A stretch of 11,978 nucleotides of DNA. Source: Pleurotus ostreatus/Saccharomyces cerevisiae fusant. Taxonomy: Eukaryota > Opisthokonta. This document shows, piece by piece, positions 1 to 10,303 of this stretch (position 1 is the stretch's first letter; each line of letters starts with the position of its first letter). The notes beneath the pieces were generated by a model. The model did no database searches and was not told the origin of the DNA. It worked only from the letters and a program-made list of their open reading frames with translations. The translations under genes and the position numbers were made by a program. The stretch is taken from contig JAMQCK010001105.1 in assembly GCA_024196135.1 (NCBI GenBank), positions 1 through 11,978 of the forward strand, in the 5' to 3' direction.

Positions 1-597
1 CTAAGCGAAAGAGAGGGGCAGAACTCCATGCCTGGTCCTCGCGAATGACGTTGCAAGTCTGTGATTTGGCCTCGCCCGCTGCACGTTCCGCGCATCATCA
101 ACTACATTAGGCCGTCGGACGCTCTATTCGCTTGGTGATGACGCCGCGCGAGGCAGACACGATGTTCCAAATGGTGGATACGCGCTGCGGTGGCTGCCCA
201 TGCGTTCCTGTGAGTGGCAACAGGCTGCACGAGGTGAGGGTCCTAGTGAACTATACTCCCGGTCATCGTGTCTTGAGCGCACATTGATCCCGCTACGAAT
301 GACGGTCGTAACACCAAGGACGACAGTGATGAGTGCACACGAGTAATATTGATTCCAGTTTGATTTAGAACTGTACTTTGGCGAAGTTGGAAGTCGAAGA
401 CCGTCAAGGAGGAAACCAAGGCGGAATCAAGATTCGACGACAATCGGAGACTTCCGAATCCCACGTGATTCTGACCGAATCGACGCCCATATGCGCCCAT
501 ATGTTGTACTTGACGACTCATAGCGAAGTCAAGGTAGAAGATGAGTGTTCTAGATTCTACAACAACACGGCCTACATGTGTTACACGGTACACCGTG
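1..597. other. Region downstream of the P5B ATPase gene; no gene seen
   Basis: I see no supportable coding sequence, RNA gene or mobile element here. Open frames are short and lack family motifs or intron signals. The right end should hold the 3' UTR of the ATPase gene, which stops with TAA at 598-600; no canonical AATAAA is evident just below the stop. Fragments of a neighbouring gene at the left edge cannot be excluded, since the frames open to position 1 are too short to judge. Confidence 0.5.
484..503. repeat. Perfect tandem duplication of a 10-bp unit
   Basis: The unit CGCCCATATG occurs twice head to tail (484-493 and 494-503), so two CATATG palindromes stand 10 bp apart. It lies about 100 bp downstream of the ATPase stop codon, probably in the 3' UTR or flanking DNA. 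Two copies only, so this may be a simple slippage duplication. Confidence 0.8.
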
Positions 598-598
598 T
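583..598. repeat. Short inverted repeat at the ATPase stop codon
   Basis: Seven-base arms ACACGGT (583-589) and ACCGTGT (592-598) flank a 2-base spacer. The right arm overlaps the last base of the TAA stop codon of the ATPase. The spacer is too tight for a normal hairpin loop, so in RNA at most a shorter stem with 4-6 loop bases could form. Function is unknown and chance is possible. Confidence 0.5.
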
Positions 599-3500
599 TA
601 TAAGGACCCCTCGACAGCTTTGTACGTCTTCCCCTCCCTCACCCGCGTCCTCCCCCGAGACCCTCGCACAGCAGACATCACTCGACCCACCGCCTGGGCC
701 ACGAGTTGTGCACCCCAGCTCTCGTAGACCACGCAAGCCACCACATTGATCACTGCTGCGACCAGGAGCGTCCATCGTCCTGACATCGGCAGCGGCATCA
801 GGTCGAGCAGGTCGGCCACAGGCTGGGGCGGCACTAGCAACACCACTACGTTGAACGCTGTCAACAATAGCAATGCGGCCATGAGCCATGCGTTCGTGTA
901 CATGGACTTGCGATACGGCGGCCCGATGCTGAACACTGCCGCGATGAGGATGTACTGGAAGGCGGATGATAGGAAGAGAACAGAGTTTTCGTAGTTGCGC
1001 GATTGCAGGTTGTTTCCGTGCTCCTTGGGGCCGGAATGTGGTGCGGTATACCTGCGAGGATGAGTATTGCGTCGAGAATATAGTCGATAGGCTCACCAAT
1101 CTTGGTCTCTGACCCACAGGAAAGCCCAAACTTGCACGGCGCCAGTGATGATGATCTGTCCAATGATGCTGGAGAGCACCTTCTTGGACACCAAGCTCGC
1201 GGTTGGCCTTGTCGGATGAAGGCGAGGATAAGGCAGCGTCCGGGCCACTGAGTAAGATATGAGCGAGAGAAGAAAGGACGGTCGGTTCGACGTACTTGCA
1301 ATGGCGACAGGGATAATGATGAACAAGTCGATATACAAGAACTGGAGGGCATTAGTTGACTCGGCGCTGGGCTCTCATGTCGCCAGACTTACCTGGAAGT
1401 CTCCCAGGGACGACGCAAAGGAGTACAACAGCGTCACCGAAGTGAACTGGATGAGCGAATACAACGCCCTGCAGTCCGGTCAGTCAAAGGTCCTTGAGCG
1501 AATGTTTTGACGACGTACATATACTTGAAGCAGCTGAAGCTCGTCACCAACGCTGCCCTCCCTTCCTTGATCACCTCAATGACACATCCGATATCCGGTG
1601 TACTCGCCGTGAACGGCGCCGCCACGCTAGCCTCCGCCTCCGACAACGATATGCCAACATCCGCCGCCTTCAGCGCAGCACAGTCGTTCGCGCCGTCACC
1701 GCACATCAGTACGGAGTATCCGAGACCCTGCAGACGTTCGACGACCTCGTTCTTTTCGTCCGGTGACATGCGCGCAAAGATCTGCGCCTTCACCAGCATC
1801 TACGGGACGTCAGCGGGTTGCATACGGCCTTATAAGCAAGAGGTCGAACGCACCCGCTGTAGCGTCTCCAGTGGCGCATACGTGATCATCCACCGGAAGA
1901 CATCGCCCGTCACCACCAGCGCAAAGTCCTGCGCACCGGCGTCCGGATCCACCGCATGATGAGGAAGTGGTGGCAGAGGCTTTAGACTGTAGCTATCCAG
2001 CTTCCACGACATGTCGTCCATGGACGACCATTCCAGCCTCGATGACGGCACGTTCGGGCCACCGCGCACAAACTGCGGAGCGAAGACCTGCGAGGTCTGG
2101 CTAATGAGACTGCACTCGCGCGCGACGCTGACTGCAGTGAGCGGGTTGTCGCCCGTGATCATGCGGCAGGCGAAGTGGGCGCTGCGAAGAGCCTGGATGG
2201 CGGGCGTCGTGCCGGGCTTGAGCTTGTTCTCGAAGATGACAAGGCCAAGGAAGCGTAGGCCGGACTCGGCTTGCTCGCTGCAGACAAGTCAGGAACGATG
2301 AACATGCATGGAAGATCGCGCTTACCGCTTCATGCGTTGGGCTTTGAGCCAAGTCAGGCCTTCGATGCTTTTGCCTGCGATCGCGATGACACGGTATCCG
2401 CGCTTGGTGTAGTACGAGAGCAGATCGTCGTAGTCGGTCGGGACTAGCGCACACGGTCAGACATATTCGTGCATGCAGAAGAGAAAGCACGCACAGGAAT
2501 CCTTCTCGCAGATGTCGCCCATGACTTCCGGCGCACCCTTCACGTATATCTCCATGCTGCTGCTACGCAGGCGCTTGACCACGACGCTCATCCTGCGCAG
2601 TTGCGAGACGAACTCGAAGGTCCTGATCACGCCGAGCTCCAAGAAGTGGGCGCGCTGCGGGGCAGGTTAGCACCTTGTGACGTAGAAGTAACAAGATCGC
2701 ATACCTTTGCGCCACCCTTGAGGGCGTCCTCAAGCTTGAAGCTTTCACTTCCCGGCGGACGCACGACGACCTGCACCAGCGATGCCTGCTCCACAATCTG
2801 CCCCGACTTGTCCTTGATCGCCCCCACCCCCGCCGCGCGCCCCTCATCCAGCGTCCACCCCGTAAACTCGAACATCTTCGCATCCAACGGGTCCCCAATC
2901 ACCTCCCCATCGATCACCTTCAGCGAGTGGCACGTCGCCAGGGCGTGCAGGAACGAGCATTTCTCTTTGCCCAGCGGGATCGGAATATCGACCGGGTCCT
3001 CGATCAGCTCGCCAAAGCGGTTGATGCCGCGCTCCTGGCCGCGCACGCCGAGGATGTCGAGGCCGTCCTCAGTGAGCGTGCCGGTCTTGTCGAAGCAGCA
3101 GACGTTGATCTTGCCGCCAACGTTGACGCGCGTGGGCGAGATGCAGAAGATGCCGAGCTTGCGGAGGCGGCCAATGGCGAAGCTGGTGCCGATGGAAAGA
3201 GTGGCAGGTAGAGCGGGCGGGACAACAACGGTAATCAAGTCCAGAGCACGGACGACGATGGTGTGCCATTTGAGCTACAGGTAAGTCAGCACCGCCATTC
3301 AATAACAAGCATGCTTTTACGCACCCCCATCTCGACGAACTTCACCGCGCTCACGGCAAAGCCCAAGCCAGCAATCCCTGCCAGAACGCAGATGAAGCGG
3401 ACAGAGTCGCGATAGAACTTGAAGCCAATCGGCTTCGGGTACAACATAGACCGCACAAGCGCGCCCTTCGTGGTGTTGAAGCCTGTCCGGACAGCCATCG

Positions 3501-5694
3501 CCAACGCCGGGCGTCCAGGAGTACCATCCGCCGTCATCACGCCGCGAATGCGGATGATGCGAGTGCCCGCATAGAGGAAGGACTTCCCGCTCTCCTCTTT
3601 TTGCTCCCGCCATTGTACGAGGTCGTCGTCCTTGGCCGGAATCTTGCTGACGGGCACACTCTCACCGGTAAGCATGCTCTCGTTGACGATAGCGTCTCCG
3701 GAGAGGAGGAACATGTCGGCAGGGAACATGGTAATATGCGACCTGGACAGGTTGATGATGTCGCCTGGTACCAGCTCTGTCGAATCGCGCTCCATCCCTA
3801 TTGCCGGACGGTGAGCAATAGGCTACATGATTAGGACAGTAGTACATACAAACTCCATCAACAAGGACATCCAACTGGCATGAGAACTGCGACATCTCCC
3901 GCATCCTCGCGATAGTCTACAAACTGTGAGCCTCCAAACGAAACCCACAGAAAGCGCACGACCGACCTTCTTAGTCTCAATCAACGTGCTCGTCACGCTC
4001 GCCACCGAGATCAACGCAATACAGAACGCGTAGTAATAGTAATCGTCCAGCGACCACAGGATCACGCTCGCAATCTGAAAGACGTAGAACGGGTGTATGA
4101 CCTGCCAAAGCTTGTCAGTCGCCAGCTTGGGCATACATATGTTCTTGTACCTCGTCGACTAGGAGCCCGATGGTGGATTTGCCCTCGATCTCGATGTCGT
4201 TGTTGCCAAAGACGATGTTGCGTTGCTTGCGGGTCGGTTCTTCGAGGCCTGGCTCTACGGCCTTGACGCTTGACCAGGATGGATCTCGCCATTCGCTACG
4301 AGGCGGTCAGTCCCGAAAGCGAGAAGCGGAAGGTACAGCGATATTCACCGGACCATAGTGAACAGCCCAGTCCTCGGGTCCAGGGCGAAGCGGGAGTAAC
4401 GGTAGTCCACGACCATGAGCTGCTTGAGCATCTGGGTGTCTTCGTCGTAGGAAGGGCTCGAGTTATCGTGCCAGCCATTCGTCATCTCGTTGGACTGGTC
4501 GATGGCAGGGACAGCGGGGAAGACGGTGGTGACATGGAAGGGGTAGTCGACGATGCGGACAGGATACAAGGTAACATCGCTGAAGGCAGACTTGCAAACC
4601 ATGAGCGTCTATCCGTGCAATACAAGCGCCACACTCACCTCGATGATAATCAACCCTTCGTCAAGCTCCTTGAACGCCTTCTCCCTCGTAACCCACCGCA
4701 GCCAAATTCGAGGTATCCAGTGACCGAGCAGGGCGAGTATGCCGAAGGATAGCACCGTGCATATGCGCCAGAGAAGCTGTCGCCACCAAACAATCTCACA
4801 CCCAACGAAGCGTATCGTTTGGTCTTCATCCGCGATATAGATTATTTGGCGGCTTGGAGGGCCAGGAGGGGGTGGTTCCAGATCGGCGAAGGGAGGGCCC
4901 ATATCTACGCGAGACTCATTCCCGAAGACAGGGTCCGCCGCAAGTAGGGGGATGCCTTGGTCGTCCGGCGCTTCTGCATCGGAGGCGTACTGCATACTGC
5001 CAGTGAGGGACACGGTGTCTCGTAGGTCGTTCACGGATCCGCCAGACTCAGAGTCGGAGAAGTCTTCGGCGGAGGAGTACCCCCAGCGTTCGTCCTCATC
5101 TTCCCCTGCCTCTGACCCTGCTTCGGACGGACGCCGCCGCCATGAGCGAGAGATGGATGCGGAGGAGCGCTGGGATAGGGAGGGGCGGCGTGATGAGGGT
5201 TCGTGGCGTCCGAATAGGTTTGCGATGCTGCTGAACATGCCAGCAGGTGGTGCAGGGGACCGCCGCCGCCGCGAGCGTCCCGGACGCTCATCGTCGTCCC
5301 CTTCCTCGCTCTCCGCGTCGCTTGCGACCACAGAGCTCTGCCTCGACACCTGGCTCGTCTCGCTCGGAGCCCGCCGCACGCGCGGCCGCCCTGACACGCC
5401 CGAGTCGCGACTACCACGGCGAGATCGAGAGCGTCCGCCCTCGCTGCTCCGCCTCGTCAGGCTATGCGCCATTCGCGATACGCTGCTCGGCTTGATAGCA
5501 TGCCCCGGCCCCGCGAACATCGAGCCTTGGTCTTCGTCGTACATATTGCTGTACTGCGACTCCCTCCGCGCGCGTCTGCTAGCCGCCGCGGCGCTCTGTA
5601 TGTCGATGGCGGACGCGCCCTCCGTGTAATCATGGCGGGCAGTCCCATTCTCGCTGTTGGCGACGCCGTTGGAGGAGCCGGCGATGGGCGCCAT
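598..5694 (-). CDS. YPK9: P5B-type P-type ATPase, probable vacuolar polyamine/cation transporter (Ypk9/ATP13A2 family)
   Basis: Fifteen exons encode 1,465 residues: 5694-4639, 4590-4349, 4295-4151, 4101-3967, 3916-3850, 3797-3325, 3274-2705, 2654-2495, 2443-2326, 2277-1854, 1799-1519, 1468-1393, 1341-1296, 1247-1097, 1051-598. All 14 introns are GT-AG, 45-54 bp, and every phase closes. Visible motifs are: TGES at 592-595 (actuator); PPALPAT at 725-731 in M4, the P5B hallmark (P5A has PPELP); DKTGTLT with the phosphorylated Asp768; KGAPE at 935-939 (nucleotide domain); ITGDN at 1029-1033; GDGAND at 1164-1169. A hydrophobic hairpin-like segment lies at about 307-332, M1/M2 at about 485-522, M3/M4 at about 680-740, and six further segments follow after 1220. 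Known P5B pumps export polyamines from vacuole or lysosome; that substrate here is inference from family. Residues 1 to about 290 are Ser/Arg/Asp-rich and disordered, longer than in most relatives. The ATG at 5694 has purine at -3 and G at +4. Nothing is broken, so the pump should be active. Confidence 0.93.
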
Positions 5695-6014
5695 CTCTAT
5701 AGCGGTGCCGGGAGAAGGAAAGGATGGATCTGCAGAAGCCGGGGCCAGGTCGGCAATTTACGCAATGTGACTGTGATTTCGTTGTGCACGCTGCCTCCTT
5801 GACGCACTGTCCGTCGATCAGAAAGGCAAGCACAAATATGGTAATTCTGCCGCCTCGTGCTGGCTCACACGCTTCGCGCGCTAGATGGACCCACAATGAA
5901 TCGCAAGTCTCGGAATTACATTGCTAGCCGGCCAGCGTTTCTGTGTACTCTACGCTGACTTCTTACATGTACTCGGGCTGAGGCTCAGGCCATGGAATCT
6001 TCAGCTTCCCCCGT
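5695..6014 (-). promoter_or_regulatory. Intergenic spacer: 3' end of the proline-rich gene and promoter/5' UTR of the P5B ATPase
   Basis: This 320-bp gap must contain both the polyadenylation region of the upstream gene and the promoter and leader of the ATPase gene, because both genes run right to left. I see no convincing TATA box or CCAAT box; a weak TATTTG-like stretch (minus strand) sits near 5834-5841, about 140 bp before the ATG. The part 5963-6014 has coding character in an alternative frame and may be the true last exon of the upstream gene, which would shrink the gap to about 268 bp. Confidence 0.45.
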
Positions 6015-9000
6015 CTATCCTCGTTGGGCATTATACTGCTGGTCAACCTCCTTCAACAGCCTCAAAAACCGCTTCATAGGCTTTGCATTGTACTCCGGTG
6101 GCGAGTCGTCATTCATCATCTCAATGACCTTGGGATGTTGTAGACGCTTCCCATCGGGTCCATATAGTCGCAGCAAGCGCAAGACCTCGGCGCAGTCGAC
6201 AGGGAAACGAGGATCCTCGATCGACAGAGCCTCCATGATTTGGGTCTGTGGGGAATGAGTAGGCCGCCCTCAACATCAACGTCTCGACTTGCCGTCTCAA
6301 CCTTGTGCCTGCACGACCGGAAAGGTGCATCCCGACCCACGTACTTCACAATCATCTCATGCGCGATCTCGTACTGGGCGAGGATATTCTTGACGTTCTG
6401 CGCTCGCGAGCGCGCCTTGAAGAATTCCTTCCATCGCGGCTCCTTCTGCAAAAACTCGTGGTCAACCGCCGACGCGATCTTCTCGTGCAACCGGTCCTCG
6501 CTGTCGCCCGGCGTAGGCGAGTCGTACTCCCGGTCCTCCTCCTCGTCAGACGCGAACTCATGCCGAACTGGCGCGACACGAGCGTAGATGGGTCCCGGGT
6601 CATCGTCGCGGTCGTCACCTCCGCCAGGGGCTCGCCTCTTTCGCGAAGGACCAGGCGTGTGATAGTCGTAGCTGGTCTTGTTCCGATAATGCTGAATGTT
6701 CTCTGGGAATGGCTTGCCTTGCAGTTCGTAGCGCAGGCCGAACCAGTCTCCGTCTGGAGGAGGATCGTAATCGGGTGAGGGCGATGGCGAGCGCTTGCGT
6801 TTGCGCGGCCCCACATACTGCCGCTGATAGTAGTCCGAAGGAGGAGGATGTGGAGGAGGAGGTCGACGATGTGAAGGTGGGGGAGGTGGTGGAGGGTAGT
6901 AGTCCCGGCTTGACTGTCCCCGTCGTGGTTCATTGTAGGGGTCGTCCCAGGTGGACCTAGGCGGGAGGGGCGGAGGAGGCTGCTGATAGTAACCTTGCTC
7001 TGAAGCCGGTGACTGCACAGGGGGAGGTGGTGGATTGTTGGGCGGCAGTGGAATCGGTGGTTTAAGCTAAAGAACTCATGAGTCGACATGCTTGAACAAT
7101 TGCAGGGGTGTACGCACAGGCTCAACGTACACCTCTATTGTCCGTTCCAGGCTGACGGCCACATTCATCGAGGTAGACGTATCGACATTGTCGTCGGATA
7201 CGCGAAGAAAGATCTGACGGTACCTTCCTCGCATCGTGAAGACCTTTGCAGGACCTACAAGCATAATAACATCAACAAGCAAGTCTACCGAGATGAACAA
7301 AGGGCTCACCATCGATCCGCGAAGGTGAACCCTGCAACTGATCACACTGTGAAAACAATCAACAGAGGACCCCTCTCAGGCATAACACGTCCGCTTACGA
7401 TGTCTTTCGCATCTGCCCAGAAACCACCGTCATGGTCGATCTTCAGCGGCACGCGTACTTCTGCAAGCAAGGGGTCGGCATTTCCGTATCGCGTATCCTC
7501 TATGAGCAGCGTCACAATTCGCATCAACTTGAGCGGGTCCGCTGGTGCTGATGATTGCGGCGGCTCCATATCCACATCCCGCGATCCACCCTGCGCTGCC
7601 CAATGCTTGTTGCCGGGAGGTGGCATGTTTCCCTGCGCCTGCGGGTCACTGCCCCGCCTTTGTGCGTCACCCGGCCTTTGTGAAATGGTCCGCGCGGCGA
7701 GACTTTGCACGCCGTGCTCCTGCGTATCCCTAGGCTCGGGCGTGTTCCCGTCGTAGTCAAAAGTCGCCGAAGTGAGCGTCGGCGTCGACATGAAGTCATC
7801 GTCCTTCGAGAACACCGACTCGTACGCGCCCACGTTCACCGCCTCTCCCCCTTGCGACGGAGGGGCAGCCTTGCGCTTCCCCTTCCCCTTCGCCGCCGAC
7901 GACACCGCCGGCACGGGAATGGGATCCGCCGGCGGGGGCGGCTGGTTGGGCGCCGTATACATGATGTACTGCGCATCGCTGTCCTCCGTGCGCTTTTCGC
8001 GCGACTTCTTCAGCTTGTCGGGGTCCGGGGGCTTATTGGTGTTCCTCCTCGCACGAGGCGCAGAAGTGGCCTTCGCTTTCTCGGGCAGCGGGGGCGTTTT
8101 CTTTAGACGCTCGCGATAGTACTTGCTGACGCTCCCGACTGACTCCTGAATGGGCGGGGGCTGCAAGTTGGATACCGCGGTGGGGTAGTAGGATGGGTTT
8201 GGCGGCGCGGGTACGAGGTGGTCGGTCTCGGTGCCCTTCGGGACCGGGATTAGCTGAGGTCGCGTCGATGGTCCAGCTGCTGAAGGCGGCTGTCCAGCGG
8301 TCGAGGCCGGAGGTGGAGGTACTGGGTTGGGAGGAGGTGTCGACCGCGCGCGGGAGGGGGGTGTTGCCCCTCTCGGAGGTGGCGAGTTCGCGTTGGCAGG
8401 AGCTACCACAGATTCCAGTTCATCGCGGGCGGATGGCGCGAGGCTGACTGCTCGAGAGCGAGGCGTACTCGACGGCGCAGGACTCGCTATTTCTATCGGA
8501 GGAACCGATGGCGCAGGGCTTGGCGCTGCGACCGGAGGTACGTTCGATGGTGCAGGACTCGCAGTTGTAATCGGAGGTGCGTTCGATGGCGCAGGGCTCG
8601 CGGCTGCCAAAGGCGCAGTGGTTGATGGTGCAGGGCTGGCTGCCACAGGCTCTGGTGGGTTTGGAGGTGCAGGACTGGCCGTCGCCTCCGTACGCGAGCT
8701 AATAGACGGCGCGACATCGCGCCCCGGGGCTAAATTCGCTGCTTTATCAGGGAGCGCGTCCCCGCGTGGGCTCTCTCGTAGAGATGGGGATGGGGCAGTT
8801 GCGACCGTGGGCTGCGCGGACGGCTGCCTCGAATGCGGAGATTGAGGCGCAGGAGATGGAGGCTGAGGCTCCGGCTCCGGCTCTGGTTGCGGCACCTGCT
8901 CCAGTTCTGGCTCAGGCTCAGGCGCCGGCTCAGGTTCAGGTGCCGACGCATGGCTCTCAGGCTCCGGATCGGGAGAGGGTTGAGGTCCTGGCTCGCGCTC

Positions 9001-10303
9001 CGGCGCTTTGGTAGGCTCTGGTCGACCACTCGAACCTGCTGTAAGCATAGTTCTCCCTGCACGACTGATCAAGCGGGGCGCAGGAGGGCTCTGTTGTGGC
9101 GGAAACAGGTTGGCTGGGATAGAAGGCAGCGAGGGCGGTGCACTCTTCTCCAAGAGCGCCAGACGCTTGCGCTCCCGCAGCGCAGTCTCCTTGAACCTCT
9201 CAGCAGCTGCTGTCTCTTGGGGTGGCGGTCGCGTCTGCACGATCGGCGGCGCAAACTCGTAGTTAATTGACGGCGTCTTAAAAGGGGCATTGACAGTCGG
9301 CTGATCGGGAAGGTCCGCGATCTCCCCTCCCCGGACAGCAGCAGCCGGCGAAGGGACCGCGACTTCATGATTATAGGTGTTGAGTCGGAATCGCCCCTTC
9401 TTCTCCTTGTACTCTTCCCCGGTGCGCTTTGGCTTGGTGTTGGGCGCACGTTGTTTGCGTGGCTTGCGCGCGACAGTTGGTGTCATGGAAGAGCTTTGGT
9501 AGACCACTTGCTGGGGCGGTGGTCCTTGAGGGAAGAGGGACGGGTGCATGGAATGAGGCGGCATGATGGGTTGCGAGAATGATGGGCCAGGTTGCGCGCT
9601 AGAAGATGCTCCTGAAGGTACACCAGACGAAGAGGGCATGCCTGTAGGAAGGTGTCCGTGCGATGTTGATGCTTGTGTTGGCGAAGGCGTTTCAGGCTCT
9701 GCAGACCCATCCATTGGCATAGTCGCAATAGGAGGAGGCGGAGACAGCGGAGGCGGCGGCGGCGGCATGGAGTTCGCCTTCCTCGACGATTCCGCCGGGG
9801 GAAGAGTTCGTGGCGGAGGCGTCGAATACGTGGCTCTCGACGTGCTCGCCTCCTGTTGTGGCCGTACCAACGATTCGATGGTCTGCCCGTTTATGGCGCC
9901 GCCCATGCCAGGTAGCAGCGGTTTCGGAGTGCTATCCTTTGGTGCATCCTCTTTATATGTTTGGATCTTCGCTGCTTGGAAGAACTTCGAACTTCCAAAC
10001 GAGCCAAAAGCACTGGAACCGAAGGCACCCCCGCCGAAGACACCTTGACGAAGGATAGGACGGTCCGGAGGAGGCGGAGTGTCATCGTCCACTGTTTTCA
10101 CGACCGCGTCGTCGTCGGACGTGGGTGAGAACGAGCGTGCCTTTCGCCTCTGATAATGCATAAGTATTCCGTGTGTCCTCTCAGTAGAAGCAAGCACAAA
10201 GGGCTTACCCGGGGTGCACCCGACTCAGTGCTGCTTCTGTACATGAGGATAATTGAGTCATGCTCTCAATATGAGAGAGGAAGTTAGGCTTACGACGACT
10301 CAT
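6015..10303 (-). CDS. Large proline-rich low-complexity protein, function unknown, probably nuclear
   Basis: I do not recognise this protein. My model has seven exons and 1,315 residues: 10303-10294, 10236-10209, 10147-7399, 7337-7310, 7254-7118, 7066-6302, 6245-6015. Introns are GT-AG, 51-61 bp (the second is 61). Residues 1 to about 890 are mostly disordered: an FG-containing Gly/Ser/Phe patch near the N-terminus, basic lysine-rich patches, an Glu-Pro tract (about 405-448) and 13-residue SPAPS repeats (about 502-583). A folded-looking block spans about 895-984 (begins LKLMRIVTLLIEDTRYG, contains PSRIDGPAKVF, RGRYRQIFLRV and ends IEVYVEP). Then come a Pro/Tyr-rich stretch, RKRKR at 1072-1076 followed by SPSPSP (possible nuclear signal), an acidic patch, and a second helical block (about 1170-1315). 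Nuclear location is inference from the basic clusters only. The main exon has no ATG before 10161, so if the two small 5' exons are wrong the start is ATG 10161. The C-terminus may also differ (see the alternative final intron). Confidence 0.75.
6036..6093 (-). other. Possible alternative terminal intron giving a second C-terminus for the proline-rich protein
   Basis: On the minus strand a GTACAA donor at 6093 and a CAG acceptor ending at 6036 define a 58-bp interval, within the size range of the other introns here. Removing it keeps frame and replaces the C-terminal EYNAKP...NAQRG ending with DIMPNEDRRGKLKIPWPEP and a few more residues, ending at TAA 5963-5965. The donor is weak and the branch site unclear. 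A 22-bp interval (GTATAA to ATAG, 6014-6035) would give an ending that joins both halves, but is very short for a spliceosomal intron. Confidence 0.35.
6830..7066 (-). repeat. Polyproline tract region in the proline-rich protein
   Basis: From the start of exon 6 the protein has several polyproline runs of four to seven residues, spaced by Tyr-, Arg- and Ser-containing stretches (for example DYYPPPPPPP and HRRPPPP). Such runs are typical ligands of WW, SH3 or profilin-type domains; that use here is inference. The tract ends at the basic RKRKR cluster. Confidence 0.7.
8437..8683 (-). repeat. 13-residue (39-bp) tandem protein repeat, SPAPS type
   Basis: Inside the main exon of the proline-rich gene, about six units of 13 residues follow one another, each opening with (A/P)SPAPS and closing with a short hydrophobic run, for example ASPAPSNAPPITT and ASPAPSNVPPVAA. 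One unit is 12 residues long and the last, VSLAPSA, is decayed. The DNA repeats too (GCAGGACTCG/GCAGGGCTCG cores on the plus strand), which points to expansion by duplication and not only to biased composition. Such proline/alanine repeats are usually disordered linkers. Confidence 0.85.
8844..8972 (-). repeat. Glu-Pro dipeptide-rich tract
   Basis: The minus-strand frame reads runs of EPEPEP with Ala, Gln and Ser interruptions (protein residues about 405-448 in my model). The DNA is a GGCTCM/GGTTCN-like hexamer array on the plus strand. It is an acidic, extended low-complexity linker and is likely to vary in length between strains through slippage. Confidence 0.75.
10209..10303 (-). other. 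Two candidate micro-exons at the 5' end of the proline-rich gene
   Basis: An ATG at 10303 in good context (G at -3, A at +4) opens a 10-base exon followed by a strong GTAAGC donor at 10293 and a TACAG acceptor ending at 10237. A 28-base exon (10236-10209) then meets a second strong GTAAGC donor. Joining to the main exon in frame needs either the acceptor CAGAG ending at 10148 or, with CAG ending at 10150, an earlier GTGCAC donor in exon 2. Both give near-identical N-termini starting MSRQAALSR. The alternative is an unspliced start at ATG 10161. Confidence 0.5.

Noticed and set aside
243..749. Overlapping open frames on both strands at the left end
   Set aside because: They have no recognisable motif and biased, low-quality composition; the plus-strand one runs into the last ATPase exon.
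2469..3284. Plus-strand open frame of 271 codons
   Set aside because: It lies antisense to the ATPase exons carrying DKTGT and PPALP and crosses two well-supported introns; no independent coding signal.
4952..5629. Plus-strand open frame of 225 codons opposite the first exon of the ATPase
   Set aside because: It mirrors the Ser/Arg-rich, GC-rich coding strand; it has no domain, no introns and no promoter, while the minus frame continues into a clear P5B ATPase.
598..5694. Possibility that the ATPase is a pseudogene because its frame is broken many times
   Set aside because: Every break coincides with a GT-AG intron of 45-54 bp; the joined length is exactly divisible by three and all catalytic motifs are intact.
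598..5694. Assignment to P5A (Spf1/ATP13A1) instead of P5B
   Set aside because: The M4 motif reads PPALPAT, which is P5B; P5A pumps carry PPELP at this position.
8327..8845. Plus-strand Gly/Ala-rich open frame of 172 codons
   Set aside because: Its repeats are the reverse complement of the SPAPS minisatellite in the proline-rich gene; it is a shadow of that repeat.
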